Shown piece by piece: positions 9,005 to 17,202 of a stretch of DNA of 64,000 bases (its first letter is position 1; each line of letters starts with the position of its first letter). A model generated the notes under the pieces. That model made no database searches. It was not told the origin of the DNA and saw only the letters and a program-made list of their open reading frames with translations. Position numbers and translations under genes: made by a program. The stretch lies in assembly GCA_963677785.2 (NCBI GenBank), contig CAXXDH010000001.1, forward strand, positions 248,001 to 312,000, read 5' to 3'. This DNA is from G963665495 sp963677785. GTDB taxonomy: Bacteria; Desulfobacterota; Desulfovibrionia; Desulfovibrionales; Desulfovibrionaceae.

Positions 9005-9042
9005 AAAAAGCCCTAACGCATCTGGATGAGAAAGGGCTTTTT
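9005..9042. terminator. Bidirectional terminator between methyltransferase and BMC-T genes
   Basis: AAAAAGCCC (9005-9013) pairs exactly with GGGCTTTTT (9034-9042) around a 20-nt loop, with A and T tracts on both sides. It can serve the plus-strand methyltransferase and the minus-strand pduT-like gene. Confidence 0.8.
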
Positions 9043-9126
9043 CGTCAGGTTATTTCAAAGGAGGAAAATGTGCGGTTGCCGTGCGTTGCTCTCCTTGCGC
9101 GGTTGCGGCCGGGGGCTCGTGGCGGA

Positions 9127-9681
9127 TTAGACCAGCTGCTGAAAGAGAACGCTGTCCGGCCGTGGTAAAATCGTGGTGCCCACCAGCAGGCCGTTTTTCC
9201 GGGCGTATTCCCGCCCCGAAGCTATTGATGCTTCCATGGCGCCCACGTCGCCGGTGAGAAGTGCGTACCCTTTGCCTCCCAACCCCAGGGCGGTGCGTAT
9301 TTCCAGCAGGGTCACGTCGGCGGCTTTCACCGCTGCGTCCGCGGAGAGAATCGCCGAGGCGACGGAGTAGGTTTCTATCACGCCCAGGGCTCCGCGTTTG
9401 GGCAGCTGGGTGCATGACGACAGGGCCGTGACGACATCCGGATGGATGTTGGGGATGGTGAAGCTGTCCACCACGGCGGAAGGACGAATCTGCCTTCCCG
9501 CCCGTACGGAGGATTCCACCGCGCCGATTTCTCCGCTTACCCCGGCCAGGAATTTTCCCGGACAAATGGTTTTCAGGCAAAACGAACTGACGGCGGCTGT
9601 TTTCAACATGGCGTCCGCCGCTTCAATGCCGGTGTGGATATTGGCGAACTCGATCAAACCGATGGCTGTTATCTGTTGCAT
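9127..9681 (-). CDS. pduT: BMC-T trimeric microcompartment shell protein, PduT-like
   Basis: Encodes 184 residues from ATG 9681; the longer open frame lacks a ribosome site at its start. It contains two fused BMC domains: AIGLIEFANIHTGIEAADAMLK in the first and GALGVIETYSVASAILSADAAVK in the second, each followed by a VTGDVGA-like turn (GEIGAVESS, GDVGAMEAS). BMC-T proteins form trimers of tandem domains in the shell facets. PduT members carry a 4Fe-4S cluster at the pore and are thought to pass electrons to PduS, the gene encoded immediately upstream on this strand (34-bp gap). A Cys near the domain junction (SSCTQLPKRG) is compatible with the cluster-binding Cys, but I cannot confirm it. 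Confidence 0.85.
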   Translation of the reverse strand: MQQITAIGLIEFANIHTGIEAADAMLKTAAVSSFCLKTICPGKFLAGVSGEIGAVESSVRAGRQIRPSAVVDSFTIPNIHPDVVTALSSCTQLPKRGALGVIETYSVASAILSADAAVKAADVTLLEIRTALGLGGKGYALLTGDVGAMEASIASGREYARKNGLLVGTTILPRPDSVLFQQLV

Positions 9682-9715
9682 GAGGCACCTCAAAGTGGCT
9701 GGTAGCTGCTTGCTT

Positions 9716-11086
9716 TTATTGGACGGAGATTCGGACATGGCTGCCGACTTCCTGCACTATGCCGCTGATGCCGGCATGGATGTTTGCTCCGAGAGCGCCT
9801 TCCGGGATGGATCCGATACGGTCGCCCTTGCGTACGCTCTGGCCTATGGAAACGTCGGGCACGGAAGGAGCGCCGATATGCTGGCGCAGCGGGATGTTGA
9901 CTTCGGCCGGATGTATATCACCAAGAAAAGGCGTCTCTATGGCCATGTATTGGGCGATCCCGATTCTGTTCGCAAGACGCGATCCCGGTATTTTTCGGTA
10001 CTCGCGGTAGCTTGTTTTTTCTTCGATAATATCTTTGGAACCCTTGTAGGCAAGGGACTCGTCCCGCAGAGCACGTTTGACGGCCTGGTTGATACGGCGG
10101 GGCGTCATGCCCATGGGGCAGGCGTATTGTTCGCATGCGCCGCATTCGCTGCACAGGACGGCAGCGGCGCCGGTCTCGGAAAGTTCATTTCCGGCGGCGA
10201 ACGCGCGCATGACCTCATGTGTCTGAAACGGATGGCCGATGAGCCCGCGCGGACAGATGTCCGAACAGGCGCGGCACTGAATGCAGGTGGAGGCCGCTCT
10301 ACGTCGCGCGACTTCCAGGGGAAGGGTGGCGTTGCAGTGCAGGTAGTGTCCGGCAGGCAATACGATCAGGCCGCCGGTGGTTTTGGTGACCGTTTCCGCG
10401 GCCAAGGCTTCAATGTCTTCCTCGACCCGGCCCATCATCGGGCCTCCGATGACGAACACCGGAGCGTCTGGAAGAGCGCCGCCGCAGCCCTGCAAACACT
10501 CCAGCATGCAGGTGCCGAGGGGCGCCCGCAGGATGCCGGGAGTGCGGACAGCGCCTGTTACCGTGAGGATTTTGTCCGTAACCGGCACCACCCCCTCTGA
10601 GACTGATTCGGCCTGCGTATGTTCTCCCAGGGCCGCGCCTACGTTGGCCAGGGTTCCCACATTGGCCACGATGGCGCCGACATTAAGGGGAATTCCCAAA
10701 GGAGGCACGCTGCGTCCGGTCACCTCGCGTACGAGGATCTGCTCATCCCCGGCCGGGTAAAAGTCCTCCATGAGATGCAGAGAAACGGCAAAGGGGGCCA
10801 ATGTTTCGCGCAGGTCGGGAATGATGTCGGAGTGCTTTTTTTTGATCGCCAGCACAAGCCGTTCCGCGCCTGAGGCCTGCCCCAGAGCGCGCATGGCCCG
10901 GCCGATTCGGGACGCGTGGTGTTTCATGATGTACTGATCGGTGTACAGCAGCGGTTCGCATTCGCATCCGTTGGCGATGACCGTATTCACTTCAGCGTCG
11001 TATTTCACATGAGCCGGAAATCCTGCGCCCCCTTCGCCCACGATTCCGGCTGAATTCACTCTTTCCAGAAACACGTCTTTATTCAT
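9716..11086 (-). CDS. pduS: PduS-like RnfC-type flavoprotein/cobalamin reductase of the microcompartment
   Basis: Encodes 456 residues with an AAGGA ribosome site before ATG 11086. The N-terminal SLBB/RnfC-like FMN and NADH-binding part begins AGIVGEGGAGFPAHVKY and contains ANGCECEPLLYTD. Two 4Fe-4S motifs follow, CIQCRACSDICP and CSECGACEQYACP, then a C-terminal biotinyl-like barrel. PduS proteins reduce cobalamin in B12-type Pdu compartments. In glycyl radical (B12-independent) loci the homologue is thought to move electrons across the shell or recycle NAD. It lies on the opposite strand from most of the locus, back to back with the broken pduB-like gene, which suggests a local inversion. 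Confidence 0.88.
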   Translation of the reverse strand: MNKDVFLERVNSAGIVGEGGAGFPAHVKYDAEVNTVIANGCECEPLLYTDQYIMKHHASRIGRAMRALGQASGAERLVLAIKKKHSDIIPDLRETLAPFAVSLHLMEDFYPAGDEQILVREVTGRSVPPLGIPLNVGAIVANVGTLANVGAALGEHTQAESVSEGVVPVTDKILTVTGAVRTPGILRAPLGTCMLECLQGCGGALPDAPVFVIGGPMMGRVEEDIEALAAETVTKTTGGLIVLPAGHYLHCNATLPLEVARRRAASTCIQCRACSDICPRGLIGHPFQTHEVMRAFAAGNELSETGAAAVLCSECGACEQYACPMGMTPRRINQAVKRALRDESLAYKGSKDIIEEKTSYREYRKIPGSRLANRIGIAQYMAIETPFLGDIHPAEVNIPLRQHIGAPSVPDVSIGQSVRKGDRIGSIPEGALGANIHAGISGIVQEVGSHVRISVQ

Positions 11087-11186
11087 TGCGGAAAATCCTT
11101 GTTTGATGGCCTCTTAAAAACATGGCTGCATGCGCGCTACGTATTTGGTCCGCGGCAGGAAAGGCACCATCGGTGCGGCGTCACCA

Positions 11187-11617
11187 AGTCTGCTTCTGAT
11201 GTGCCCGACGCCCGCAGGGCCGTCGAGGTCTCCCTGAGAGAAGTGGAGCGTACCTTTGGGGACGTTTACGGCTCTCCCGCCGGACATCTGGAATTTCAAT
11301 ACACGGCCCGGGCCAGCGGCGCTCTTGCAAAAGCCTTCAACGCTCCCATCGGACAATCTTTCGGGATTACCGTTGGAGCCCCCGCCGCCATCGGTGTCGT
11401 GCTTGCCGATGTGGCCGCCAAAGCGGCAACCGTAAACGCCGTGGGCTACTCGTCCCCCGCCAACGGCACCAGCTTCACCAATGAAGTGATCTTCACTTTT
11501 TCCGGAGATTCCGGAGCGGTGCGGCAGTCGGTTATTGCGGCTCGGGAAGTTGGGTTAAAACTGCTGGCCACTCTCGATTCCGAAGCGCCCGCGTCATCCG
11601 GAACGCCTTACATCTAA
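11187..11617 (+). pseudogene. pduB: PduB-like BMC-T-dimer shell protein, 5'-truncated
   Basis: The frame encodes about 143 recognisable residues from DVPDARRAVEVSLREVERTF to the natural end GTPYI. It includes the whole second BMC domain (VGAPAAIGVVLADVAAKAA, then SGDSGAVRQSVIAAREVG). Full PduB proteins have about 230-270 residues and two BMC domains. Here the first domain and the N-terminal extension are missing. The frame stays open upstream to 11099, but those residues do not resemble the family and no good ribosome site is visible. Upstream bases near 11140-11190 may contain mutated remnants. It lies only about 100 bp from the divergent pduS-like start, so promoter and 5' coding sequence were probably lost together. 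Confidence 0.75.
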
Positions 11618-11685
11618 CGGCAGGCTTGTGTTACGCGGGGCCGCCGTTTTCGTAATCAACGGCCAGCGTGGCATCAGGAGCGCAC

Positions 11686-12441
11686 ATGTCTAAAAAGAGT
11701 CTCGGACTGATCGAAACGGTAGGCCTTGTTGCCGCCATCGAAGCTGCTGACGCCGCTGTGAAGTCGGCCAACGTCGCACTGGTCGGCTACGAATTGCCAT
11801 TGGGCGGTATGGCCATGGTCAAGGTTGCCGGAGAAGTGGGCGCCGTGAATGCGGCCATCGCGGCGGCAGCCGCGGCTGCATCCAGGATAAATACGGTCGT
11901 ATCCACAAAGGTGGTTCCCAGACCGGCCGTCGGCATTAATGAGATGGTCGTCAACAGCGAAACCGTAGGAATGGGAACGCCTTCCGCGCAGGACGCAGGC
12001 CTTTCGCAGGATCCCGGCAAGGATTATGAGGGTATCGAAAAAACAAGTGAGGAAGAGCGTACGCAAACATCCCGCGATGACGCCGCAGGAATTGCTCAAT
12101 CCTCCGGACCAGAACCCGGCCCAGAATCCGGCTCCGAGCCCGGCCCTGAAAAAGAAGCCGGGGCTGCGAAGGACCAACCAGAGTCGGCGGCAAAAAGCCT
12201 GGATGATTCCAGCGCCGCCCATCCAGCCGGTCAAAAGCCCGCGGAAGCGGCCGAAAGCGCAAAGGGCGCTTCGTCCGATCAGGGCCCGGACGCGGCAGAT
12301 ACGGCAGGCACGGCAGATACGGCTGATGCGGAAAAGAAGGAGCCCGGCGACGAAAAGACTGCTGCGAAAACAGCGCCGAAATCGACGTCCGGGGCCAAAA
12401 GCGCCAAAGGCTCGGTGAAAAAAGGGCAGAAAGGCAAATAG
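11686..12441 (+). CDS. pduK: BMC-H shell protein with long low-complexity tail, PduK-like
   Basis: Encodes 251 residues from ATG 11686, behind an AGGAG ribosome site. Residues 1-90 form a hexamer-type BMC domain (LGLIETVGLVAAIEAADAAV, then KVAGEVGAVNAAIAAAA). The remaining about 160 residues are Ala/Pro/Glu/Lys-rich and look disordered, with a Gly-Pro-Glu-Ser stretch and a basic C-terminus ending KKGQKGK. PduK has a comparable extended tail, although shorter and Cys-containing in Salmonella. I see no Cys cluster here. The tail may anchor cargo or organise compartments in the cytosol; that is inference. Confidence 0.8.
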   Translation: MSKKSLGLIETVGLVAAIEAADAAVKSANVALVGYELPLGGMAMVKVAGEVGAVNAAIAAAAAAASRINTVVSTKVVPRPAVGINEMVVNSETVGMGTPSAQDAGLSQDPGKDYEGIEKTSEEERTQTSRDDAAGIAQSSGPEPGPESGSEPGPEKEAGAAKDQPESAAKSLDDSSAAHPAGQKPAEAAESAKGASSDQGPDAADTAGTADTADAEKKEPGDEKTAAKTAPKSTSGAKSAKGSVKKGQKGK

Positions 12442-12500
12442 CACTAACGCGCGAGAGGTCTATCCACAGGATAATGCCGCGCGCATACAGGAGAACTGGA

Positions 12501-12779
12501 ATGAGTAATGAAGCATTGGGCATGATTGAAACACAAGGCCTGGTCGGCTCCATCGAAGCCGCCGACGCCATGGTCAAGGCGGCCAATGTCCAGCTGATCG
12601 GCTACGAAAAAATCGGCTCCGGCCTGGTGACCACCATGGTCCGCGGCGACGTAGGCGCGGTGAAAGCCGCTGTAGAGGCAGGGTCGGCTGCTGCGGAACA
12701 GGTGGGCACGGTTGTTTCCAGACATGTGATTGCCCGTCCGCATTCAGATGTTGAAAAGATCCTCCCCAGCATCAAATAA
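12501..12779 (+). CDS. pduA: Canonical BMC-H hexameric shell protein, PduA/PduJ-like
   Basis: Encodes 92 residues with an AGGAGAA ribosome site. The classical order ALGMIETQGLVGSIEAADAM, then IGYEKIGSGLVTTMVRGDVG, then VVSRHVIARPHSDVEKILP identifies a single-domain hexamer that tiles the shell facets. The pore loop is KIGSGL, matching PduA-type loops that admit small polar metabolites. It should be a main structural component of the shell. It sits between the long-tailed paralogue and the pduL-like gene in one direction. Confidence 0.92.
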   Translation: MSNEALGMIETQGLVGSIEAADAMVKAANVQLIGYEKIGSGLVTTMVRGDVGAVKAAVEAGSAAAEQVGTVVSRHVIARPHSDVEKILPSIK

Positions 12780-12820
12780 CCCGGCGTGCAGCAGGATAAC
12801 GGTAGACAAAAGGCGAAACA

Positions 12821-13537
12821 ATGGACCTGAACCAGATAATTGTAGACGAACTGGCGTCCCGGATCATCGCTGACATGCGCTGCGAGAAAGACGCCCGTAC
12901 CCAGGCGCCGGACGCAGCTCCGGCAGTGCAGCCTGAGGCAGCGTCTTCGCAAGTGTCTGCCATGGTCCCTGTCGGCATTTCCAACCGGCATGTGCATCTC
13001 TCCAGGTCGGATATGGATACGCTGTTCGGGCCTGGGGCGCGTCTGACCCGGATGAAAGCCGTCAAGCAGCCGGGACAGTTCGCCGCCGAAGAAACCGTAA
13101 TGCTGCGTACGCCGAAAGGGGAAATCGGCAAAGTCCGTATTCTGGGCCCGCTTCGGAATGAAACCCAGGTGGAGCTTTCCATCGCGGACAGCTTCAGACT
13201 GGGCCTGAGACCTCCCATCAGGATGTCCGGAGACCTGGAGTCCACCCCTGGCCTGGAAATCATCGGTCCGCGCGGCAGCGTCACAAAAGACGGAGGCGTC
13301 ATCATTGCCTGGCGCCATGTGCACCTGGATCCATCCACGGCGATGGAACTCGGCGTACGGGACCGGCAGAAAGTCGATGTGGAAATCCCCGGCGACCGCG
13401 GCGGCATCCTGAGCAATGTGGTGATGCGCGTGGTGGAGGACTCGGTTCCGGAAATGCATGTGGACATCGAAGAAGCCAACGCCTTCAACCTGCACAACAA
13501 CGACCGGGTGAGAATCCTGAAACAGGCGGACGTATGA
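12821..13537 (+). CDS. pduL: Phosphate propanoyl/acetyltransferase, PduL/EutD2-type
   Basis: Encodes 238 residues. An N-terminal amphipathic helix (MDLNQIIVDELASRIIADM) looks like an encapsulation peptide and is followed by a linker and the two PduL barrels. Zinc-binding motifs are visible: GISNRHVHLSR near residue 55, WRHVHLDPS near 170, and EMHVDIEEANA near the end. PduL converts acyl-CoA and phosphate to acyl-phosphate, recycling CoA inside the compartment and setting up ATP formation by a kinase. No acyl kinase gene is present in the window. The stop codon overlaps the next start (ATGA). Confidence 0.92.
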   Translation: MDLNQIIVDELASRIIADMRCEKDARTQAPDAAPAVQPEAASSQVSAMVPVGISNRHVHLSRSDMDTLFGPGARLTRMKAVKQPGQFAAEETVMLRTPKGEIGKVRILGPLRNETQVELSIADSFRLGLRPPIRMSGDLESTPGLEIIGPRGSVTKDGGVIIAWRHVHLDPSTAMELGVRDRQKVDVEIPGDRGGILSNVVMRVVEDSVPEMHVDIEEANAFNLHNNDRVRILKQADV

Positions 13538-14355
13538 ACTACGACCAGGCAAACAGCACGTTGAAGGAATTCTCCAGCCTGATCAGCGAGAAGTCCTGCA
13601 ATCCGCATCAGGGCACGCTGAAAACCGGCGTGGATCTCGGCACGGCCAATATCGTGCTCGCCGTCCTTGATGAAAACAACGCGCTTGTTGCCGGGGCCTC
13701 TCACCCGTCGACCGTCGTACGCGATGGTATCGTGGTGGACTACCTTGGCGCCGTGAAAGTGGTCCGCAGGCTGAAAGCGGAACTGGAGGAGCGTATCGGC
13801 GCTCCTTTGCTGAGGGCCGCAACCGCGATTCCGCCGGGCATTATCGCCGGAAACGTCAGGGTCATAAGCAACGTGGTGGAAGGGGCGGATTTCCTTCTGA
13901 CCAAGGTTGTGGACGAACCCACGGCTGCTTCGTACGTGCTCGGCGTAGAAGACGGGGCGGTCATCGATGCGGGCGGCGGCACTACCGGCATCAGCATTCT
14001 GAAACAGGGCAAGGTTGTCTTTACGGCCGACGAACCCACAGGCGGCACGCACATGTCGTTAGTGCTGGCCGGGGCGAACCGGATTTCCATTGAAGAGGCG
14101 GAACTCATGAAAAAGGCTCCTGAGATGGAAAACGAAGTCTTCCCGCTGGTCAGGCCGGTGGTTGAAAAAATGGCCGCCATAGTCAAGCGCTATTTGTACG
14201 GGCAGGAAGTCAAAACCATCCACCTGGTGGGCGGAGCCTGCAGTTTGAGCGGCTTTGATCAGGTGTTTCGAAACGCACTGGGGCTGGAGGTTTGCAAACC
14301 GGCGGAGCCGCTGCTGGTCACGCCGCTCGGCATCGCCCTGAACTGCGCGGCCTGA
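13534..14355 (+). CDS. eutJ: EutJ-type Hsp70/actin-fold microcompartment protein
   Basis: Encodes 273 residues overlapping the pduL stop by 4 bp. Actin/Hsp70 phosphate loops are clear: TGVDLGTANIVLAVLDENN (phosphate 1), VIDAGGGTTGISILKQG (phosphate 2) and a terminal adenosine-type motif (HLVGGACSLSGFDQVF). VVDEPTAASYVL matches the DnaK-like connector. EutJ is thought to act as a chaperone or assembly factor for BMC enzymes, but its role is not firmly established. The length matches EutJ (about 275-280). Confidence 0.88.
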   Translation: MNYDQANSTLKEFSSLISEKSCNPHQGTLKTGVDLGTANIVLAVLDENNALVAGASHPSTVVRDGIVVDYLGAVKVVRRLKAELEERIGAPLLRAATAIPPGIIAGNVRVISNVVEGADFLLTKVVDEPTAASYVLGVEDGAVIDAGGGTTGISILKQGKVVFTADEPTGGTHMSLVLAGANRISIEEAELMKKAPEMENEVFPLVRPVVEKMAAIVKRYLYGQEVKTIHLVGGACSLSGFDQVFRNALGLEVCKPAEPLLVTPLGIALNCAA

Positions 14356-14372
14356 ACCTGGGGAATACACAG

Positions 14373-14678
14373 ATGGATCTCGATACACTGGAAGAAATCA
14401 TTACGCGGGCGGTGATTGCGTATTTCGTCAACCGCGTCATGGAACGGCTTGCGGAGGAGAAACAGCTGCTTCCTCGGGGCAGGGCGGTCGAACAGGACAG
14501 CCGGAAGCAATCCCTCCGGGATTGCGATCCTAAACAAATGAAGAAAAGGCTTCTGAGTTGGGAAGATGCCGTGCAATGCCATGCAGGCCAGACTTTGGTG
14601 CTGGGCCGCAAGACGCTTGTCTCGCCACTGGCGGCCGACGAGCTGGCAAAGCGCAACGTCACCCTTGTCAGAGAATAG
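14373..14678 (+). CDS. PduM-like microcompartment-associated protein, short form
   Basis: Encodes 101 residues from ATG 14373. The N-terminus DLDTLEEIITRAVIAYFVN resembles the helix of PduM and of encapsulation peptides. The C-terminus (LSWEDAVQCHAGQTLVLGRK to AKRNVTLVRE) resembles the end of PduM, which is about 160 residues in Salmonella. PduM is a minor structural component needed for proper compartment closure. The middle region is shorter here. Position between eutJ and the BMC-P gene supports the call, but the similarity is modest. Confidence 0.55.
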   Translation: MDLDTLEEIITRAVIAYFVNRVMERLAEEKQLLPRGRAVEQDSRKQSLRDCDPKQMKKRLLSWEDAVQCHAGQTLVLGRKTLVSPLAADELAKRNVTLVRE

Positions 14679-14687
14679 GTAAGAGAA

Positions 14688-14963
14688 ATGTATCTGGGAA
14701 AAGTCATCGGAACGGTTGTTGCGACCAGCAAGGATGAGACGCTTACAGGAACCAAGCTGCTCATCGTGGCGCGACTGGACGAGCATCAGGCCCCTGTCGG
14801 CGTAACGGAGATAGCCGTGGATTCGGTGGGAGCCGGCAGCGGCGAGACCGTCATCATTTCCCAGGGCAGTGGAGCGCGTTTGTCCAAAGGCAAAAAACAG
14901 ACAGTTATCGACGCGGCCGTGGTAGGCATTGTGGACACGGTGGAAATCGAAGGACAGGTCTGA
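14688..14963 (+). CDS. pduN: BMC-P pentameric vertex protein, EutN/PduN/CcmL family
   Basis: Encodes 91 residues with a GTAAGAG ribosome site. MYLGKVIGTVVATSKDETL and the ending AAVVGIVDTVEIEGQV are hallmark segments of the EutN/CcmL pentamer that caps the twelve vertices of the shell. It supports the view that this locus once built a closed compartment. Confidence 0.92.
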   Translation: MYLGKVIGTVVATSKDETLTGTKLLIVARLDEHQAPVGVTEIAVDSVGAGSGETVIISQGSGARLSKGKKQTVIDAAVVGIVDTVEIEGQV

Positions 14964-14984
14964 AACCACGCAAGAGGATAGGAA

Positions 14985-15479
14985 ATGTCTTCCATCTCAG
15001 CCAAAGAAGAACAGATGATCATGCAGACGGTGTTTTCCGTGCTCGACGAATGGTCGAACACGCCTGCGTCCGTCAGCCTGACACTGGATACGGCTGGGCG
15101 CATGGCCGGTGCGGCAGTCGAAGAGGCTGCCCGGCTTGGAGTCGCCATTGTCGTGTCCGTGGTGGATGCAAGCGGAAGACCGATTCTGCTGCAGCGTATG
15201 GATGATGCTCTTCTTGTGAGTCTCAAGCTTGCCGAGGATAAGGCCTTTACGGCCGTGGCGCTGAGAAAAGCCACCCATGAACTGGCCGCGGCTTGTCAGC
15301 CGGGACAGTCCCTATATGGCCTGCAGCATCAGGACAGAATGGTCATTTTCGGCGGCGGTATCCCGTGCTGGATCAGGGGCTCCCTGGCCGGAGCAGTAGG
15401 CGTGAGTGGCGGAACGGTCGAGCAGGATATCCGGATTGCGTCGTACGCGCTTGAATCTCTTTCAAAAGGAACGGTGTAA
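14985..15479 (+). CDS. GlcG/HbpS (PduO C-terminal domain)-like protein
   Basis: Encodes 164 residues of the DUF336/GlcG fold: SLTLDTAGRMAGAAVEEAAR, then VVSVVDASGRPILLQRMDDA, then the glycine-rich end (GGIPCWIRGSLAGAVGVSGG). This domain forms the C-terminal half of PduO, where it binds haem, and occurs alone in several glycyl radical BMC loci. The adenosyltransferase half of PduO is absent, consistent with a B12-independent pathway. The stop overlaps the start of the aldehyde dehydrogenase gene by one base. Confidence 0.85.
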   Translation: MSSISAKEEQMIMQTVFSVLDEWSNTPASVSLTLDTAGRMAGAAVEEAARLGVAIVVSVVDASGRPILLQRMDDALLVSLKLAEDKAFTAVALRKATHELAAACQPGQSLYGLQHQDRMVIFGGGIPCWIRGSLAGAVGVSGGTVEQDIRIASYALESLSKGTV

Positions 15480-17173
15480 TGAGTCAGACAGATCAACAAA
15501 TAGCCGATATTGTGGCAAAAGTACTCTCGGAATACGGCGGTTCGTCTCCCGCGACGATTCCGCAGCGTAATACGGCCCCCAGGGCCTGCTGGCAGAAAGC
15601 GCCGGTGGTGGAAAAGCCTGTAGTTGACGACGCCATGATCTCGAAGGCGGTGGCGAAGATGCTCGGCGGGGAGGGCGACCGGCCGCCGCGCAGTACGGCC
15701 CCCAGGGCCTGCTGGCAGAAAGCGCCGGTCATTGAGAAGCCCGCGGTTGACGATGCCATGATTACGCAGGCGGTGGCAAAGGTGCTCGGCGAGAAATCCG
15801 GCAGCTATACGCCGCAGCCCGCGCCCGTGATAGACAAGAACGCCTACGTCGATGCCGGCGACGGTATCTTCGACAGCATGGATGCGGCCGTGGAAGCCGC
15901 GGCAGTGGCTTACCGCCAGTATCTGCTGTGCTCCATGGAGGATCGCGAACGCTTTATCAACGGCATCCGCGAGTTGTTTCTCGAACAGGCCAACCTGGAG
16001 CTCATTTCCCGTATGTCGGTGGATGAAACCGGCATGGGGTGTTACGAGCACAAGCTGATCAAGAACCGCCTCGCGGCCGAGAAAACCCCCGGCACCGAGG
16101 ACCTCGTCACCGAGGCCTTGAGCGGCGACAGCGGACTGACTCTTTCCGAATTGTCGCCCTACGGAGTCATCGGCGCGATTTCGCCGACCACGAACCCCAC
16201 CGAAACCCTTATCTGCAATTCCATAGGCATGCTGGCCGCCGGGAATGCGGTCGTCTTCAGCCCGCACCCGCGCGCAACCCAGGTCTCCCTGCTGGTCATC
16301 AAGCGTATTAATGAGAAGCTCGCTTCCTTGGGCGCACCGGCCAACCTGGTCGTCACGGTGGCCAAGCCTTCCATCGAGAACACGCAAGCCATGATGAAGC
16401 ATCCCAAAGTACGCAAGCTTGTGGCCACGGGAGGTCCCTCCATCGTGCGTACGGTGTTGTCCTCGGGCAAAAAGGCCATCGGCGCTGGGGCGGGCAATCC
16501 GCCTGTTGTGGTGGATGAAACCGCGGATATCGAAAAAGCGGCCAAGGACATCGTGAACGGCTGCAGTTTCGACAACAATCTGCCCTGCATTGCGAAGAAG
16601 GAAATCATCGCAGTGGACCAGATCGCCGACTTCCTGCTTTTCAACCTGGAAAAAAATGGCGCTTACCGGGTGAGCGACGAAGCCGTGATTCGTCAACTTA
16701 TGGATCTCGTACTCACGGAAAATGGAGGTCCCAAAACCGATTTCGTGGGCAAGAGCGCCCCGTACATTCTGCAGAAGATCGGCATCGACGTGGATGCCGG
16801 GGTCAAGATCATACTGCTGGAAACCACGAAGAGCCATCCGTTTGTGCTTGCGGAACTCATGATGCCCATTCTGCCTCTGGTCAGGGTGGACACTGTGGAC
16901 GACGCCATCGACGTGGCCATCGAGGTTGAGCAGGGGCACCGCCATACGGCGATCATGCATTCCACCAACGTGGTGAAACTGACCAAACTCGCCAAGCTTA
17001 TCCAGACGACCATTTTCGTCAAGAACGGGCCGTCATACGCAGGAATCGGAGCGGGCGGCGAGGGATGCACCACCTACACCATCGCAGGCCCCACCGGGGA
17101 AGGCCTTACCTCGGCACGGTCGTTTGCCCGCAGCAGACGTTGCTGCATGGTTGAGTCGCTCAACATTCGCTGA
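15479..17173 (+). CDS. pduP: CoA-acylating aldehyde dehydrogenase (PduP/EutE-like) with triplicated N-terminal helix
   Basis: Encodes 564 residues, about 100 more than PduP. Residues 1-115 hold three similar amphipathic helices: QIADIVAKVLSEYG, AMISKAVAKMLGGEG and AMITQAVAKVLGEKSG, the last two in a 41-residue tandem repeat. The catalytic domain follows. GVIGAISPTTNPTET is the Rossmann/CoA entry region, and NGCSFDNNLPCIAKK contains the expected nucleophilic Cys area. The enzyme oxidises propionaldehyde, 3-hydroxypropionaldehyde or acetaldehyde to acyl-CoA with NAD inside the compartment, upstream of PduL. An N-terminal helix of this type targets PduP into the shell, so three copies should raise avidity or bridge shell tiles; that is inference. 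Confidence 0.93.
   Translation: MSQTDQQIADIVAKVLSEYGGSSPATIPQRNTAPRACWQKAPVVEKPVVDDAMISKAVAKMLGGEGDRPPRSTAPRACWQKAPVIEKPAVDDAMITQAVAKVLGEKSGSYTPQPAPVIDKNAYVDAGDGIFDSMDAAVEAAAVAYRQYLLCSMEDRERFINGIRELFLEQANLELISRMSVDETGMGCYEHKLIKNRLAAEKTPGTEDLVTEALSGDSGLTLSELSPYGVIGAISPTTNPTETLICNSIGMLAAGNAVVFSPHPRATQVSLLVIKRINEKLASLGAPANLVVTVAKPSIENTQAMMKHPKVRKLVATGGPSIVRTVLSSGKKAIGAGAGNPPVVVDETADIEKAAKDIVNGCSFDNNLPCIAKKEIIAVDQIADFLLFNLEKNGAYRVSDEAVIRQLMDLVLTENGGPKTDFVGKSAPYILQKIGIDVDAGVKIILLETTKSHPFVLAELMMPILPLVRVDTVDDAIDVAIEVEQGHRHTAIMHSTNVVKLTKLAKLIQTTIFVKNGPSYAGIGAGGEGCTTYTIAGPTGEGLTSARSFARSRRCCMVESLNIR
15571..15816 (+). repeat. Two tandem 123-bp units within the aldehyde dehydrogenase gene
   Basis: The period is 123 bp (41 codons). 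The first 36 bases of each unit (15571-15606 and 15694-15729) are identical. The rest has diverged at a modest number of positions. Each unit encodes a Pro/Trp linker plus one encapsulation-peptide-like helix. Confidence 0.85.
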
Positions 17174-17202
17174 GCAAACCAAGGCATTGAGTGGATACGG
17201 CT

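Noticed and set aside
9398..10600. 400-codon plus-strand frame over the pduS/pduT genes
   Set aside because: It lies antisense to two clearly coding genes with iron-sulfur and BMC motifs. Its own residues show no domain and its start has no ribosome site.
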